Positions 15,947-25,388 of a DNA stretch of 64,000 bases are shown here, one piece after another. The DNA comes from Anaerococcus vaginimassiliensis (GTDB taxonomy: Bacteria; Bacillota; Clostridia; Tissierellales; Peptoniphilaceae): positions 310,001 to 374,000 of the forward strand of contig NZ_LR130844.1 of assembly GCF_900626155.1 (NCBI RefSeq), read 5' to 3'. The notes beneath the pieces are model-generated. The model was not told the origin of the DNA. It did not search any database and saw nothing but the letters and a program-made list of their open reading frames with translations. Numbering within the stretch: the stretch's first letter is position 1; each line of letters starts with the position of its first letter. The position numbers and the translations under genes are program-made.

Positions 15947-17798
15947 GAAACTAAAGAAAAATCTCGCCCAGAGCCTAAGCAATGAGAAGGATATAAAATC
16001 CTACCTTAGAGATGAAAAGCTATCTAATATGAAGCTTTTAAAAATGGCATATCTTCCCTTTAAGGATAATCCAAAGATAAAACTTAGCCTAGTAATATAT
16101 CCAATAGCTGCTGGTATAATTCCAGTAATCCAAGCTTTTATTATGTACTATCTGGTGGATTTGATAAGTAAAAACACAGACTTTAGGACGATGATTCTTA
16201 CGATTATCAGCTACTGTCTACTTGTTTTTATTTCAACTATGATTTCCAAACAAATAGAGCTTAGAACCTATGCGACATACATGGATACAAGGCTAAATCT
16301 TTTTACAGATGCAAGTGATTCTATAATGGAAATGGATTACGGCCTAGGGGAAAATGCCATGTTTATGGGAGAATTTACCAGAGGCTTTCAATGTTTTCAA
16401 AGTAACAACGAAGGTCTTGAGGGAGTCTATCACGCAATGTACCCATTACTTGCTAACCTTGTTTCCTTTATAATAATTTCTGTCATTATGGCAAGATTAT
16501 CTCCCCTTATTTTTATCCTTGCCCTAATATCAATCCTTATTCAACTAAAAATAAGAACTTATACTGACAAGTACAGACACTCTCACATGGGTGAGCTAAA
16601 TAAGGTCAGGAGAAAAACTGATTCATATTATAGCGAGGCGAGTGACTTTCGCTTTGCCAAGGACATTAGACTATTTTCCTTCAAGGATAAGTTTATAGAA
16701 GGATTCAAACCCCTAGTAGAAGATGTGATTTCTATATCAAGGAAGTTTATCAAACCTGAGATCCTTTTATCACCTGTCCTTGCAGTGGTTTTAGTTAGTA
16801 TCGAGGCTTTAGCTTTCTATTTTCTTACAGGAAAAATAATTGCAAATGAGATTAGTCTAAAAAGTCTAACTCTAATGATTACCTCTGTTGCAATCTATAG
16901 CCAAGTTATCTCAAACCTTGTGATAAACATTAGCGAAACTAGATCAAATCTCCTATATGTAAGCGATGGCTTCGATATGTTAAGGGCTGATTTAAAGTCA
17001 GATAATGGTGATAGAGAAATAAATGCTCCTATGTCTATAGAGTTTAGTCATGTAAGTTTTTCTTATCCCTTATCCGATGTAAATGTTTTGGAAGATCTTT
17101 CCTTTACAATAAGAGAAAAGGAAAAAGTCGCAATTGTTGGAGTAAATGGAGCTGGCAAATCTACCATAGTTTCCCTAATTCTCGGTCTATATAAACCAAC
17201 TCGTGGCAAAATTTATATAAATGACATAGATAGCGAAGATCTTGATCTTAAAAAAAGATACGCTGCCTTTGCTACAGTCCTTCAAAATGTTGAACCTCTC
17301 GCAGTATCCATAGCAGAAAATGTAGCTGGAACTGATATAAATATCGACAGAAATAGGGTAATAGAATCCCTAGATAAGGCGGGACTTTCCTACAAATTAG
17401 ATCAACTTCCATATGGAATTGATACGCAAATGACTAAAAATATCAAGGAAGATGGAACTTTATTTTCAGGTGGAGAAAACCAGAAACTTGCCATTGCCCG
17501 TGCCCTATATAAGAAAAATTCCTATGCCCTAATTATGGATGAGCCAACTGCAGCTCTTGACGCCTTGGCAGAAGAAAAAATCTACAGCCGCCTAGATAAG
17601 ATAAGTGAAGGCAAAACTCTTATATTTATCTCTCACAGGCTTGCATCTACTAGATTTTGTGACAAGATTATGCTTCTTGACGGTGGGAAAATTTCCGAAT
17701 ACGGGACTCACGATGAGCTTTTAAAAAGAGATGGTCTCTACAAACAAATGTACGAATCTCAAAGAAAATACTACAAGGAGAGCGAAAATGAAAAATAA
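15930..17798 (+). CDS. ABC exporter half-transporter (ATPase-permease), subunit 1
   Basis: The protein has 622 residues. The N-terminal half has about six membrane helices (from about residue 45). The C-terminal ATPase has Walker A GVNGAGKSTIV, signature FSGGENQKLAIA, Walker B ALIMDEPTAALD and a switch His (FISHR). It is paired with the next gene, so a heterodimeric exporter of drugs, peptides or lipids is likely. The ATG follows GGAGGAAAATT inside the regulator gene. No substrate gene such as a bacteriocin precursor is seen nearby. Confidence 0.88.
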   Translation: MKENLKKLKKNLAQSLSNEKDIKSYLRDEKLSNMKLLKMAYLPFKDNPKIKLSLVIYPIAAGIIPVIQAFIMYYLVDLISKNTDFRTMILTIISYCLLVFISTMISKQIELRTYATYMDTRLNLFTDASDSIMEMDYGLGENAMFMGEFTRGFQCFQSNNEGLEGVYHAMYPLLANLVSFIIISVIMARLSPLIFILALISILIQLKIRTYTDKYRHSHMGELNKVRRKTDSYYSEASDFRFAKDIRLFSFKDKFIEGFKPLVEDVISISRKFIKPEILLSPVLAVVLVSIEALAFYFLTGKIIANEISLKSLTLMITSVAIYSQVISNLVINISETRSNLLYVSDGFDMLRADLKSDNGDREINAPMSIEFSHVSFSYPLSDVNVLEDLSFTIREKEKVAIVGVNGAGKSTIVSLILGLYKPTRGKIYINDIDSEDLDLKKRYAAFATVLQNVEPLAVSIAENVAGTDINIDRNRVIESLDKAGLSYKLDQLPYGIDTQMTKNIKEDGTLFSGGENQKLAIARALYKKNSYALIMDEPTAALDALAEEKIYSRLDKISEGKTLIFISHRLASTRFCDKIMLLDGGKISEYGTHDELLKRDGLYKQMYESQRKYYKESENEK

Positions 17799-19554
17799 AA
17801 TCAAGGCTTTCTGGCTCTTTACAAAAATTACCGCTAAAAATGACCTTTTCTATATCCCAATAATCATCCTAAACGCCCTAGTTCCAGCTGCATCTACCAT
17901 GATAAATGTCTTCGTACCAATGATTTTCATAGACCAAATCACAAAGCCAAGACCAGCTCGTGATTTCATAAATATTATAATCTTACTAGTCTTAGGAAAG
18001 ATTATTCTTCAAAGTATGGAAAAGTTATTAAACAGGCTAGAATTTATTAGACGCCAAGGGATAAACAATTATCTTTCCTTTGAGCTTGCCAAAAAAGCCA
18101 TGGATTTAACCTACCAAGATATAGAAAACCCCCACACCCTTGACCTAAAGGAGAAGGCAAATGCCGCCATAAATATGGGAGCAATCCACGAAATGCTCTT
18201 TTGCCTAAAGAAAATTATTACCTGTATTTCTACAATCCTTGCTACAGCCATAGTTATAATTAACTTCTCGCCCCTTTTGGTTGGTATTTCAATCCTAATC
18301 TCCCTACTTATCATAGGGATAAATATTAAAGAGTCAGCCTACACCCAAAAGTTTGACCTAGAGATAGTTGGAGTCAATAGAAGGTTTTCTTATTATTTCT
18401 CCCTTATGGCTGGCCCTCGCTACCAAAAGGAAATTAGGGCCTATGATTTGGGAGGTCTAATAAAGGCAAAAACTAGGACTTATCTAAGTATGATGACAGA
18501 AAGATTTCAAAGGAGATTTTCTTACGAGGCAAACATCGAGGCTATTAAGATTTTTCTAGAATCAATCCTTAGGCTTACCTCCTATACTTATGTCTCTATG
18601 AGAACTCTAACAGATAGCTGGGGAGCACAGATAGGTTTTGGAGAATTTTCTGCGATAATTTCTGCTAATGAAAAATTTATGAAATCATTTCAAGATATCT
18701 TCTCTGAGACAGCAGGTTTTGCCATAAGCCTTGCAAATCTTATTCCCTTGTACGAATTTATTATGTTAGATAGCGATGAGGAAAAAAGTTTAAGAGAGGC
18801 TGGTGATTTCGAAAACTTGGAATTTAAACATGTATCATTTGCCTATCCAGGAAGTGACCGACTCGTCCTTGATGATATTTCCTTTAAGATAAACAAAGGC
18901 GAGAAAATATCCATAGTTGGTATCAATAACGCAGGCAAAACTACTATAGTCAAACTTATAGCGAGGTTTTTTGATATAGACGAAGGCGAAATACTCTACA
19001 ATGGTGAAAATATCAAAAATATAGACAAAAAATCTCTCTATAAGAAAATATCTGCCGTCCTCCAAGACTTCTCCATTATGCCTTTTACCATAAGGGATAA
19101 TATTATTGGAGCTAATAATTTAGATTATGAAAAGATTGATAATATTCTAAGAGAAATAAAGTTAGATGAGAAAATCTCAGCCCTAGAAAATGGCCTAGAT
19201 ACTTATATGAACAAGGATATCTACGAAAATGCAACAGACCTTTCTCTAGGTCAAAAGCAAAAGCTTGCCATAGCGAGATGTCTCTACCAAAATCCAGACC
19301 TAATTATCCTAGATGAGCCAACAGCATCTCTAGATCCTCTGGCAGAAAGTGCCATATACGAACAGTTTAATCAAATGACAAAGGGCAAAACTGCCATATT
19401 TATCTCTCACAGGATGAGCTCTTCAAGATTTACTGACAAGATCTTAGTCCTAGATGATGGGAAAATAAAGGCTTTCGATTCACACCAAAACTTGATGAAA
19501 ACAGATAATATTTACTCAAGACTTTACAAGTCCCAAGCCAAATATTACCAATAA
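17788..19554 (+). CDS. ABC exporter half-transporter, subunit 2
   Basis: The protein has 588 residues with the same layout as its partner: a membrane domain, then an ATPase with Walker A GINNAGKTTIVK, Walker B LIILDEPTASLD and switch His. The signature reads LSLGQKQ rather than LSGGQ. The Gly-to-Leu change at the second position suggests one of the two ATP sites of the heterodimer is weakened (inference). The chosen ATG overlaps the previous gene by 11 bp; a longer frame starts further inside it. Confidence 0.88.
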   Translation: MKNKIKAFWLFTKITAKNDLFYIPIIILNALVPAASTMINVFVPMIFIDQITKPRPARDFINIIILLVLGKIILQSMEKLLNRLEFIRRQGINNYLSFELAKKAMDLTYQDIENPHTLDLKEKANAAINMGAIHEMLFCLKKIITCISTILATAIVIINFSPLLVGISILISLLIIGINIKESAYTQKFDLEIVGVNRRFSYYFSLMAGPRYQKEIRAYDLGGLIKAKTRTYLSMMTERFQRRFSYEANIEAIKIFLESILRLTSYTYVSMRTLTDSWGAQIGFGEFSAIISANEKFMKSFQDIFSETAGFAISLANLIPLYEFIMLDSDEEKSLREAGDFENLEFKHVSFAYPGSDRLVLDDISFKINKGEKISIVGINNAGKTTIVKLIARFFDIDEGEILYNGENIKNIDKKSLYKKISAVLQDFSIMPFTIRDNIIGANNLDYEKIDNILREIKLDEKISALENGLDTYMNKDIYENATDLSLGQKQKLAIARCLYQNPDLIILDEPTASLDPLAESAIYEQFNQMTKGKTAIFISHRMSSSRFTDKILVLDDGKIKAFDSHQNLMKTDNIYSRLYKSQAKYYQ

Positions 19555-19555
19555 A

Positions 19556-19615
19556 AAACCACAAGCCATATACCCTTACAAATCATGTGAGGGTATTAGC
19601 TTTGTGGTTTTATTT
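19556..19615. terminator. bidirectional terminator between convergent genes
   Basis: AAAACCACAA...TTGTGGTTTT outer stem with an inner CATATACCCT/AGGGTAT stem. It serves the exporter operon on plus and the DUF1002 gene on minus. Confidence 0.85.
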
Positions 19616-19616
19616 A

Positions 19617-20600
19617 TTATTGACCTTCTGTAGCGTTTGTATCTTCTGAGCTATTTGAGAAGGCTTCTGTTATTGAATCAAAGATTGATCTAAAGAATTC
19701 TACGATTTTTTCCCATAGACCACTATCCTTGGCTTCTTGTGCTACTTGATCTATGCTATCCTTGTTGTCATTATAAAACTTACTAGCCTTATCTGTGATA
19801 TCGCCTGCAAGCTTTGTGAGATTTTCTTTTACCTCAGCACTATCTATGGCAGAAGTGTTTTGGTAGGATTCAAAGTAGTTTACCAAAACTTGGATGTTGT
19901 TGTTTGAAAGGATATCGCCCATGTTTACATTGTTTAGGGCATCTTTAATGTAGATTGCTATTTGATCAGATGAGGCAGTTTCTCCAGTTTCTTCCTTGTA
20001 ATCAGCAAGTTTCTTCTTTACTTCAATTACAACTGTATCTAGCTTTTCTGTATCAAAGTTATCCTTGCCTTCGTTTTCATTAGAAATATCGCTTACTGTT
20101 TCAAGCTCCTCTTGGGCAAGCCTGGTCCTGTCGCTGTCTAGGTTATTGCCACGAAGCTCTTCTGACTTATATACTCCAACCAAGGCAGATTCTCCCGTAA
20201 CAGGTCTAGGACTTGCAACCAAAATATCTGCAGAGGTGATACCTGCAGTAATAGCTGCATTGGCGTATTGACCCTCTGTTATCTCTGTAATATTATCCTT
20301 AGTTACAATTTCAACTGCGACGCCCTTTTTATTGTTTCTCTTTACAAAAACTGAAGAAATCATATTGGAATCTGGCGCCCCGTATCCTAGATATTTTTCA
20401 AGATCTGAGCCGTCTACATAAGAAACATTTGACTCTTTTCTATCAGCTCCCACCTTCTTATCAACTATATCCATCTCATCTTCTGTTAGGGCAACTCCGT
20501 AGATAATATCATCTTTAGAATTTTCAAATCCTTCGGCAAAAGATAGGGAAGGAATAAGAATTGCTAGAGCCATCAAGGCCGGTAATAGTCTCTTTTTCAT
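19617..20600 (-). CDS. secreted DUF1002-family protein (YpuA-like)
   Basis: The protein has 327 residues with a signal peptide (about 1-22, ending SFA). The conserved segment YGVALTEDEMDIV, SYVDGSDLEKYLG and the ANAAITAGI/ILVASPRPVTGESAL block mark DUF1002, the family of Bacillus YpuA. Function is unknown; an outside location is inferred from the signal peptide. The C-terminal 80 residues are helical and charged. It lies 8 bases after the Mrp gene and is probably co-transcribed with it. Confidence 0.85.
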   Translation of the reverse strand: MKKRLLPALMALAILIPSLSFAEGFENSKDDIIYGVALTEDEMDIVDKKVGADRKESNVSYVDGSDLEKYLGYGAPDSNMISSVFVKRNNKKGVAVEIVTKDNITEITEGQYANAAITAGITSADILVASPRPVTGESALVGVYKSEELRGNNLDSDRTRLAQEELETVSDISNENEGKDNFDTEKLDTVVIEVKKKLADYKEETGETASSDQIAIYIKDALNNVNMGDILSNNNIQVLVNYFESYQNTSAIDSAEVKENLTKLAGDITDKASKFYNDNKDSIDQVAQEAKDSGLWEKIVEFFRSIFDSITEAFSNSSEDTNATEGQ

Positions 20601-20608
20601 TTTATCTC

Positions 20609-21397
20609 CTAAAGTGATTCGATTTTTTCAATGATTGGACTTAGCTCTGGCATTGAGATATCTTCTGCAAGACCTGAGTCAATTTTCTCTGCAACTTCCG
20701 GGTTGATTGGAAGTTTGGCTAAAGTATCTATATCGTATTTTTTAGCTACTTCATCTAGTTTGCTCTTACCAAAAATTTCGTGCTTGCTACCACAATCTGG
20801 ACATTCGAAGTAGGACATATTTTCTACTAGACCGATAATGTTTTTACCCATCATCTTAGCCATCTTGATTGATTTTTCAACAACCATCTCTACTAATCCT
20901 TGTGGAGTTGCAACTGCCACTACCCCATCAATTGGAAGTGATTGGAATACTGTTAGTGGAACATCTGCAGTTCCTGGAGGCATATCAACTATCATATAGT
21001 CAATCTCTCCCCAATCCACATCTGTATAAAATTGTTTCAATACATTTGTTACAATAGAGCTTCTCCAAACAACAGGATCAGTCTTGTCACGAAGGATCAT
21101 ATTTACAGAAATTAGCTTGATACCATCACGAGTTACGGCTGGATTCATGATTCCTTCTTTAGTACCTCTAACTGGCTCATCTATGCCGAAAGCTTCTGGT
21201 ATAGATGGACCTGTGATATCTGCATCAAAGATTGCAACCTTGTGACCCTTTTTGTTTAGCTCACTTGCAAGTAGTGAAGAAACAGAAGATTTGCCTACTC
21301 CACCCTTACCACTCATAACTGCAATAACTTTTCCTACAGAAGATCCATCATGGAGATTGATCTTGAATTTATCTAAATTTATATTTTTCTTTTGCAT
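20609..21397 (-). CDS. Mrp/ApbC-type iron-sulfur cluster carrier ATPase
   Basis: The protein has 262 residues. It has a deviant Walker A GKGGVGKSSVSSLLA (about residues 30-44), DADITGPS, and the Cys pair ECPDCGSKHEIFG in place of the usual CxxC. These features match Mrp/NBP35 proteins that hold and pass on Fe-S clusters in the cytoplasm. ATG is preceded by GGAG. Its target apoproteins cannot be inferred, though several Fe-S proteins are encoded nearby. Confidence 0.9.
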   Translation of the reverse strand: MQKKNINLDKFKINLHDGSSVGKVIAVMSGKGGVGKSSVSSLLASELNKKGHKVAIFDADITGPSIPEAFGIDEPVRGTKEGIMNPAVTRDGIKLISVNMILRDKTDPVVWRSSIVTNVLKQFYTDVDWGEIDYMIVDMPPGTADVPLTVFQSLPIDGVVAVATPQGLVEMVVEKSIKMAKMMGKNIIGLVENMSYFECPDCGSKHEIFGKSKLDEVAKKYDIDTLAKLPINPEVAEKIDSGLAEDISMPELSPIIEKIESL

Positions 21398-21507
21398 ATT
21401 TGCTCCTTTTAAATTTTTATAGACGATTATAATCCTAGTCTACATATACTCTAGTATTATACTTTGAATTGTCCATATGTTAAGTAGGAGCATTTTTATA
21501 AAATCAC

Positions 21508-22509
21508 CTAAAAATCAATTTTCAAATCCCCATCTTTTATAAGACCCTTTTTCTTTAAAATAACATATATTAGAAAAGAAAGTAGGGCAGGTAGAAGGAT
21601 TTGGATTAGAATAATTGTAGGTAAAGATTCGATTCCCATAGCATTTATTGTTCCAATCTGGCCCACAAGACCACTTGTTCCCATGCCCGCACCCAAGGGA
21701 GTATTTTCCATCTTAAAAACAATGGTAGAAATAGGCGCAATAATTGCACTTGCTAGAGTTGGTGGTAGCCAAATCCGTGGATTTTTGATAATATTTGTAA
21801 CTTGAAACATACTTGTCCCAAGACCTTGGGCGAAAAGTCCCTCGATACCATTATCCTTATAGGAAATTACCGCAAAGCCAACCATTTGAGCACAGCACCC
21901 CACGGTTGCCGCTCCAGCAGCAAGACCACTTAGGGAAAGCATCATGCAGATTGCTGCTGATGATATAGGAAGAGTAAGACCCATACCAATGGTAACAGAT
22001 ACAACAATTCCCATAAAAAACGGTCTAAGCTCTGTCGCTCTAATTATAAATAAACCGATAGCGGTCATAAAGGAGCTTACATATGGGCCAATCAAATCGC
22101 CAACCAATAAGCCGACAATTATAGTTACAGTAGGTGTGACTATGATATCAAGCTTGGTTGATTTAGAGACTAGCTTTCCAAACTCTACTCCAAAAATGGT
22201 AGCTAGGAAAACTCCCACAGGACCACCTAGCTCGTAGGCGCCAATACCAACAATAGTTGATGCAAAAAGCACAAGATTTGGAGCACTAAGAGATGTAGCA
22301 ATAGATACAGCGATAGCTGCTCCTGTTGCCTTTTGGGCGATAGGCCAAAGTCTATCTGTAAAATAAGCTATATGTAAGCTTTGACCTAGACTATTTAGGA
22401 TAGTGCCTACCAAAAGAGAGGCAAAAAGACCAAATGCCATCGCCCCCAAACAATCAATAAAATAAGTTCTCCAAGATAAATTAATTCCTTTTTTTCGTAA
22501 ATAATCCAT
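21508..22509 (-). CDS. PfoR-type PTS EIIC-like membrane protein (COG3641)
   Basis: This polytopic membrane protein of 333 residues has many Gly/Ala-rich helices, including GAYELGGPVGVFLATIFG and LSGLAAGAATVGCCAQMVG. These match the COG3641 group, named after Clostridium perfringens PfoR and assigned to PTS_EIIC_2. There are no IIA or IIB partners beside it, so sugar transport is uncertain. ATG follows GGAGGAAAGAAT. A perfect 18-bp palindrome lies 41 bp upstream of the start and is the best candidate for its control. Confidence 0.8.
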   Translation of the reverse strand: MDYLRKKGINLSWRTYFIDCLGAMAFGLFASLLVGTILNSLGQSLHIAYFTDRLWPIAQKATGAAIAVSIATSLSAPNLVLFASTIVGIGAYELGGPVGVFLATIFGVEFGKLVSKSTKLDIIVTPTVTIIVGLLVGDLIGPYVSSFMTAIGLFIIRATELRPFFMGIVVSVTIGMGLTLPISSAAICMMLSLSGLAAGAATVGCCAQMVGFAVISYKDNGIEGLFAQGLGTSMFQVTNIIKNPRIWLPPTLASAIIAPISTIVFKMENTPLGAGMGTSGLVGQIGTINAMGIESLPTIILIQILLPALLSFLIYVILKKKGLIKDGDLKIDF

Positions 22510-22549
22510 ATTCTTTCCTCCAATAACCTTATTCTAACACAAAAATTCC

Positions 22550-22567
22550 CCGTTGTATATACAACGG
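22550..22567. promoter_or_regulatory. 18-bp perfect palindrome (GntR/TreR-type operator)
   Basis: CCGTTGTATATACAACGG is fully self-complementary and lies upstream of the PfoR-like gene. The core TTGTATATACAA equals the operator of HutC/GntR-family regulators such as TreR. No GntR gene is in this window. Confidence 0.6.
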
Positions 22568-22637
22568 ATGAAGTTTTGTTTTATTGTTCATAAATTTTGG
22601 AGGTTTATTACAATCAATAGTTTAAGATTTGAAAATT

Positions 22638-22835
22638 AGTACTTATTTCTTAAAACCTGACTACGGTCTACATACTTAAAAATAAGCCTTCATAACTAAA
22701 ATTTATATTTCTAAGTAAGTTGATATTTTATATTTTACATTAGTACTTATTATTAGAACTTAACTATGCCTACATATTAATGCTCTTAACTAAAATCTTA
22801 ATTTCTAGGCAAGTTGATGGTTGATTTTTATATAA
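22638..22835. repeat. two imperfect tandem copies of a 104-bp AT-rich unit
   Basis: AGTACTTATT...TAACTAAAAT...TTTCTA(A/G)G(T/C)AAGTTGAT occurs at 22638 and again at 22742, with many substitutions. No frame is conserved. It fills the gap between the PfoR-like gene and niaR, in which I see no gene. Confidence 0.5.
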
Positions 22836-22959
22836 TCAAAATGTATTAATTGCAGGTTTTTATAAACAAATCAACTTACATATTTCACATAAGTAATTAC
22901 TTGTATTTAACCAATCCAGAAAAATACCCTACTTGCTTTATTTTCTTTTATGTTTCTTC

Positions 22960-23460
22960 TTAATCTATTAGAAAACCCTTATTTCTTAGCCTTTCTTCTA
23001 TGATCTTTTTATCCTCATAGGTATTTACTTCGACTGTGTGGTAGTGAATATTTTCTGTTAGGTTTTTTAGGGGAGTTGCTTGATCTATGGATTTTAAAAA
23101 AGAGTCTACTCCATTTCTTGATTTGATATCGAGATCTTTTCTAATAGTGCCGTAGGTCTTGTGGTTTACGAAAACATCAACTATCCTTCCTCCTCCGTCA
23201 ACTATGGTATTTAGCTCTTCTTTTATCCTACTATCATCGTGGGTTGATTTTATAATAAAAGTGATTTTTTCCTTATCATTTAGCTTGTAACCCTTGTTGG
23301 TGGATATTATTTCATAGCCTTCTGCCTTTAATATTGAAATATCTTTAACTATAACTTGCCTAGTTACATGAAACATGAGGGCAAGTTTTCCTCCTGATAT
23401 TGGCATTTTCTCATTTTGTAATATTTTTATTATTTCTAGTTGTCTATTTTTAATTTCCAT
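22960..23460 (-). CDS. niaR: NiaR-type transcriptional repressor of niacin metabolism
   Basis: The protein has 166 residues. The N-terminal helix-turn-helix (RQLEIIKILQNEKMPISGGKLA) is followed by VTRQVIVKDISILKAEG. The C-terminal 3H domain contributes its three histidine-rich motifs (STHDDSR, VFVNHKTYGTI, HYHTVEV), which bind metal and nicotinic acid in the family. The start is the ATG after GAGGTTAAT. A much longer upstream frame on the same strand is only the antisense of the T-box leader. No niacin transporter or NAD gene is adjacent. Confidence 0.88.
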   Translation of the reverse strand: MEIKNRQLEIIKILQNEKMPISGGKLALMFHVTRQVIVKDISILKAEGYEIISTNKGYKLNDKEKITFIIKSTHDDSRIKEELNTIVDGGGRIVDVFVNHKTYGTIRKDLDIKSRNGVDSFLKSIDQATPLKNLTENIHYHTVEVNTYEDKKIIEERLRNKGFLID

Positions 23461-23495
23461 ATTAACCTCTATATCACTGTACCTCAAAAATATAT

Positions 23496-23523
23496 TTGAC
23501 ATTTTATTTATTTGTTGTAATAT
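23496..23523 (+). promoter_or_regulatory. promoter of the T-box-controlled transporter operon
   Basis: Consensus -35 TTGACA (23496-23501), 16-bp spacer, -10 TAATAT (23518-23523), ending about 10 bp before Stem I of the T-box. Confidence 0.6.
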
Positions 23524-23529
23524 ATATTT

Positions 23530-23791
23530 AACAACTTTGATGAGATAAGTAACCAAAGCATTTGCTATAAAGAGAGCCCTGGTTGGTGTGAATGGGTATT
23601 GCAAACTTTGGCGAATAAAGACTTGGAGTTTTGTCGGGGATATTTGATCTGGCGACGGGGCTTGCCCGTTATAGCAAGAGAGTATGATTGTACTTATTGA
23701 GATGTATATCGTGAGGTATACTAAAATTAAGGTGGTAACGCGAATTTCGCCCTTATTGCATCTATTGATGCAGTAAGGGCTTTTTTTTTTT
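23530..23791 (+). promoter_or_regulatory. T-box leader of the amino-acid ABC transporter; specifier reads lysine
   Basis: Stem I base AACTTTGA (23533) pairs with TTGGAGTT (about 23622). The helix CCAAAG...CTTTGG, an AGTA motif and GAGAGCCCTGG are all visible. The core GGTGGTAACGCG is at 23731-23742. The terminator (GCCCTTATTGCAT / ATGCAGTAAGGGC plus ten T) ends at 23791. In the specifier loop, GAA-T-AAA-G at 23613-23620 aligns with GAA-A-ATC-A of the brnQ leader, giving AAA. A one-base shift gives AAG. Both mean lysine. Confidence 0.85.
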
Positions 23792-23822
23792 ACAATCAAA
23801 TTTATTTAGAAAGGATTTTATT

Positions 23823-25388
23823 ATGAAAAAATTATTGAATGTACTTTTGGCGATTGTCTTGTTATTCACACCATTACATATGGCAAGTGCCAGTGAAGAT
23901 GATACCTTTAGGGTCGGTATGGAAGTAAACTACGCTCCTTTTAACTTCTCTGAGGTAAATGATACAAACGGTGGCTATCCAGTAGCAAACTCCCCTGGAG
24001 AATATGCTAATGGTTATGACGTGCAATTTGCAAAGAAAATTGCAGACGGTCTTGGCAAGAAACTTGAGATCTACAAGATTGAATGGGACGGACTTATTCC
24101 TGCCCTAACTAGTGGCAAGATTGATGCGATAGTTGCTGGTATGAGTCCAACTGATGAGAGACTTGAGCAAATCGACTTTTCTAAGCCATATTATCACGCA
24201 AAAATGGTAGTTGTTACTCAAAAGGATTCTCCTTATGTGAATGCTAAATCTATTAATGATTTTAAGGATGCAAAGATCACTGCCCAACTTGGTACCTTCC
24301 ACGTCGATATGATCGACCAAATGGAGGGTGTAGCTAAACAAGAGCCTATGGATTCATTCCCTACAATGATTGCAGCAGCCAACGCTGGAACAATAGATGG
24401 TTATATTTCTGAAGAGGCTGGTGCAGAGTCTGCTGTAGCTTCTAACCCAAAGCTAACTTATGTCACATTCGACGAGGCTAATGGCTTTGAAACAAATGAT
24501 GTAGATACAACTGTTGGAGTTGGTATTGCCAAAAATAGTCCCCTCACCGAAGATATTAATAAAATCCTCGATGGAATGGATATTGATAAAGAGCAAGCAG
24601 AAATCATGGGTCAGATGACAGAAATAACTGCGAGTGTAGAAGAAAACCAAGGATTTGTAGAAGAAGTTAAGTCTATCTGGTCAACCTACTTCTCACTTTT
24701 CCTTAGAGGTGTTGTAAATACATTGTTTATTGCTATTTTATCAACTCTTCTAGGATTTTTGTTAGGTCTTGTGGTTGCAGTCATTAGAAGGATGGATGTA
24801 AAGAAAACTGACAACAAGGTTTCTTATTATTTCCACAAAGTTATAAATTGGATCTTGGGAGCCTATGTAGAAATATTTAGAGGAACTCCAATGATGGTTC
24901 AATCCGTAATTATCTTCTACGGACTAAAACAATATTTCGACATCGACCTTTCAACTATGTTTGCCGCAATCCTCATAGTTTCAATCAATACAGGTGCCTA
25001 CCTATCTGAGGTTGTCCGTGGTGGAATCAATTCGATCGACAAGGGCCAATTTGAAGCCTGCAAGGCGATCGGTCTAAGCGAGGCGCAAACTATGACAAGT
25101 GTAATCCTCCCACAAACAATTAGGACCATCCTACCATCTCTAGGTAACGAGTTTGTAATAAACATCAAGGATACATCAGTCCTTAACGTAATATCTGTAA
25201 CAGAGTTATTCTTTATGTCAAAGTCAGTAGCAGGATCTACCTACAAGTACTTCCCAACATATTTAATAACAGCGGTAATTTACTTTGTCCTAACCTTTAC
25301 TATAACAAGAATCCTACTTCTTCTTGAAAGAAAATTTAACGACAAGGACTTTATAATGGAATCATCAACAGGAGCAAGAAATGTCTGA
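23823..25388 (+). CDS. amino-acid ABC transporter, fused substrate-binding protein and permease
   Basis: The protein has 521 residues. A signal peptide (about 1-24) precedes an SBP_bac_3 binding domain (about 30-270: [42 protein letters not shown]). The C-terminal 220 residues are a HisM/GlnP-type permease, with the motif [20 protein letters not shown] for contact with the ATPase. This fused plan is known from Lactococcus GlnP. The upstream T-box points to lysine import (inference). The stop overlaps the ATPase start by 8 bp. Confidence 0.92.
   Translation: MKKLLNVLLAIVLLFTPLHMASASEDDTFRVGMEVNYAPFNFSEVNDTNGGYPVANSPGEYANGYDVQFAKKIADGLGKKLEIYKIEWDGLIPALTSGKIDAIVAGMSPTDERLEQIDFSKPYYHAKMVVVTQKDSPYVNAKSINDFKDAKITAQLGTFHVDMIDQMEGVAKQEPMDSFPTMIAAANAGTIDGYISEEAGAESAVASNPKLTYVTFDEANGFETNDVDTTVGVGIAKNSPLTEDINKILDGMDIDKEQAEIMGQMTEITASVEENQGFVEEVKSIWSTYFSLFLRGVVNTLFIAILSTLLGFLLGLVVAVIRRMDVKKTDNKVSYYFHKVINWILGAYVEIFRGTPMMVQSVIIFYGLKQYFDIDLSTMFAAILIVSINTGAYLSEVVRGGINSIDKGQFEACKAIGLSEAQTMTSVILPQTIRTILPSLGNEFVINIKDTSVLNVISVTELFFMSKSVAGSTYKYFPTYLITAVIYFVLTFTITRILLLLERKFNDKDFIMESSTGARNV

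Noticed and set aside
20609-21397. MinD or nitrogenase iron protein
   Set aside because: The CPDC pair, length and SGKGGVGKSS motif fit Mrp/NBP35 carriers.
23461-23799. Long minus-strand extension of the niaR frame toward 23799
   Set aside because: It is the antisense of the T-box leader on the plus strand. NiaR homology and a good ribosome site begin at the ATG at 23460.
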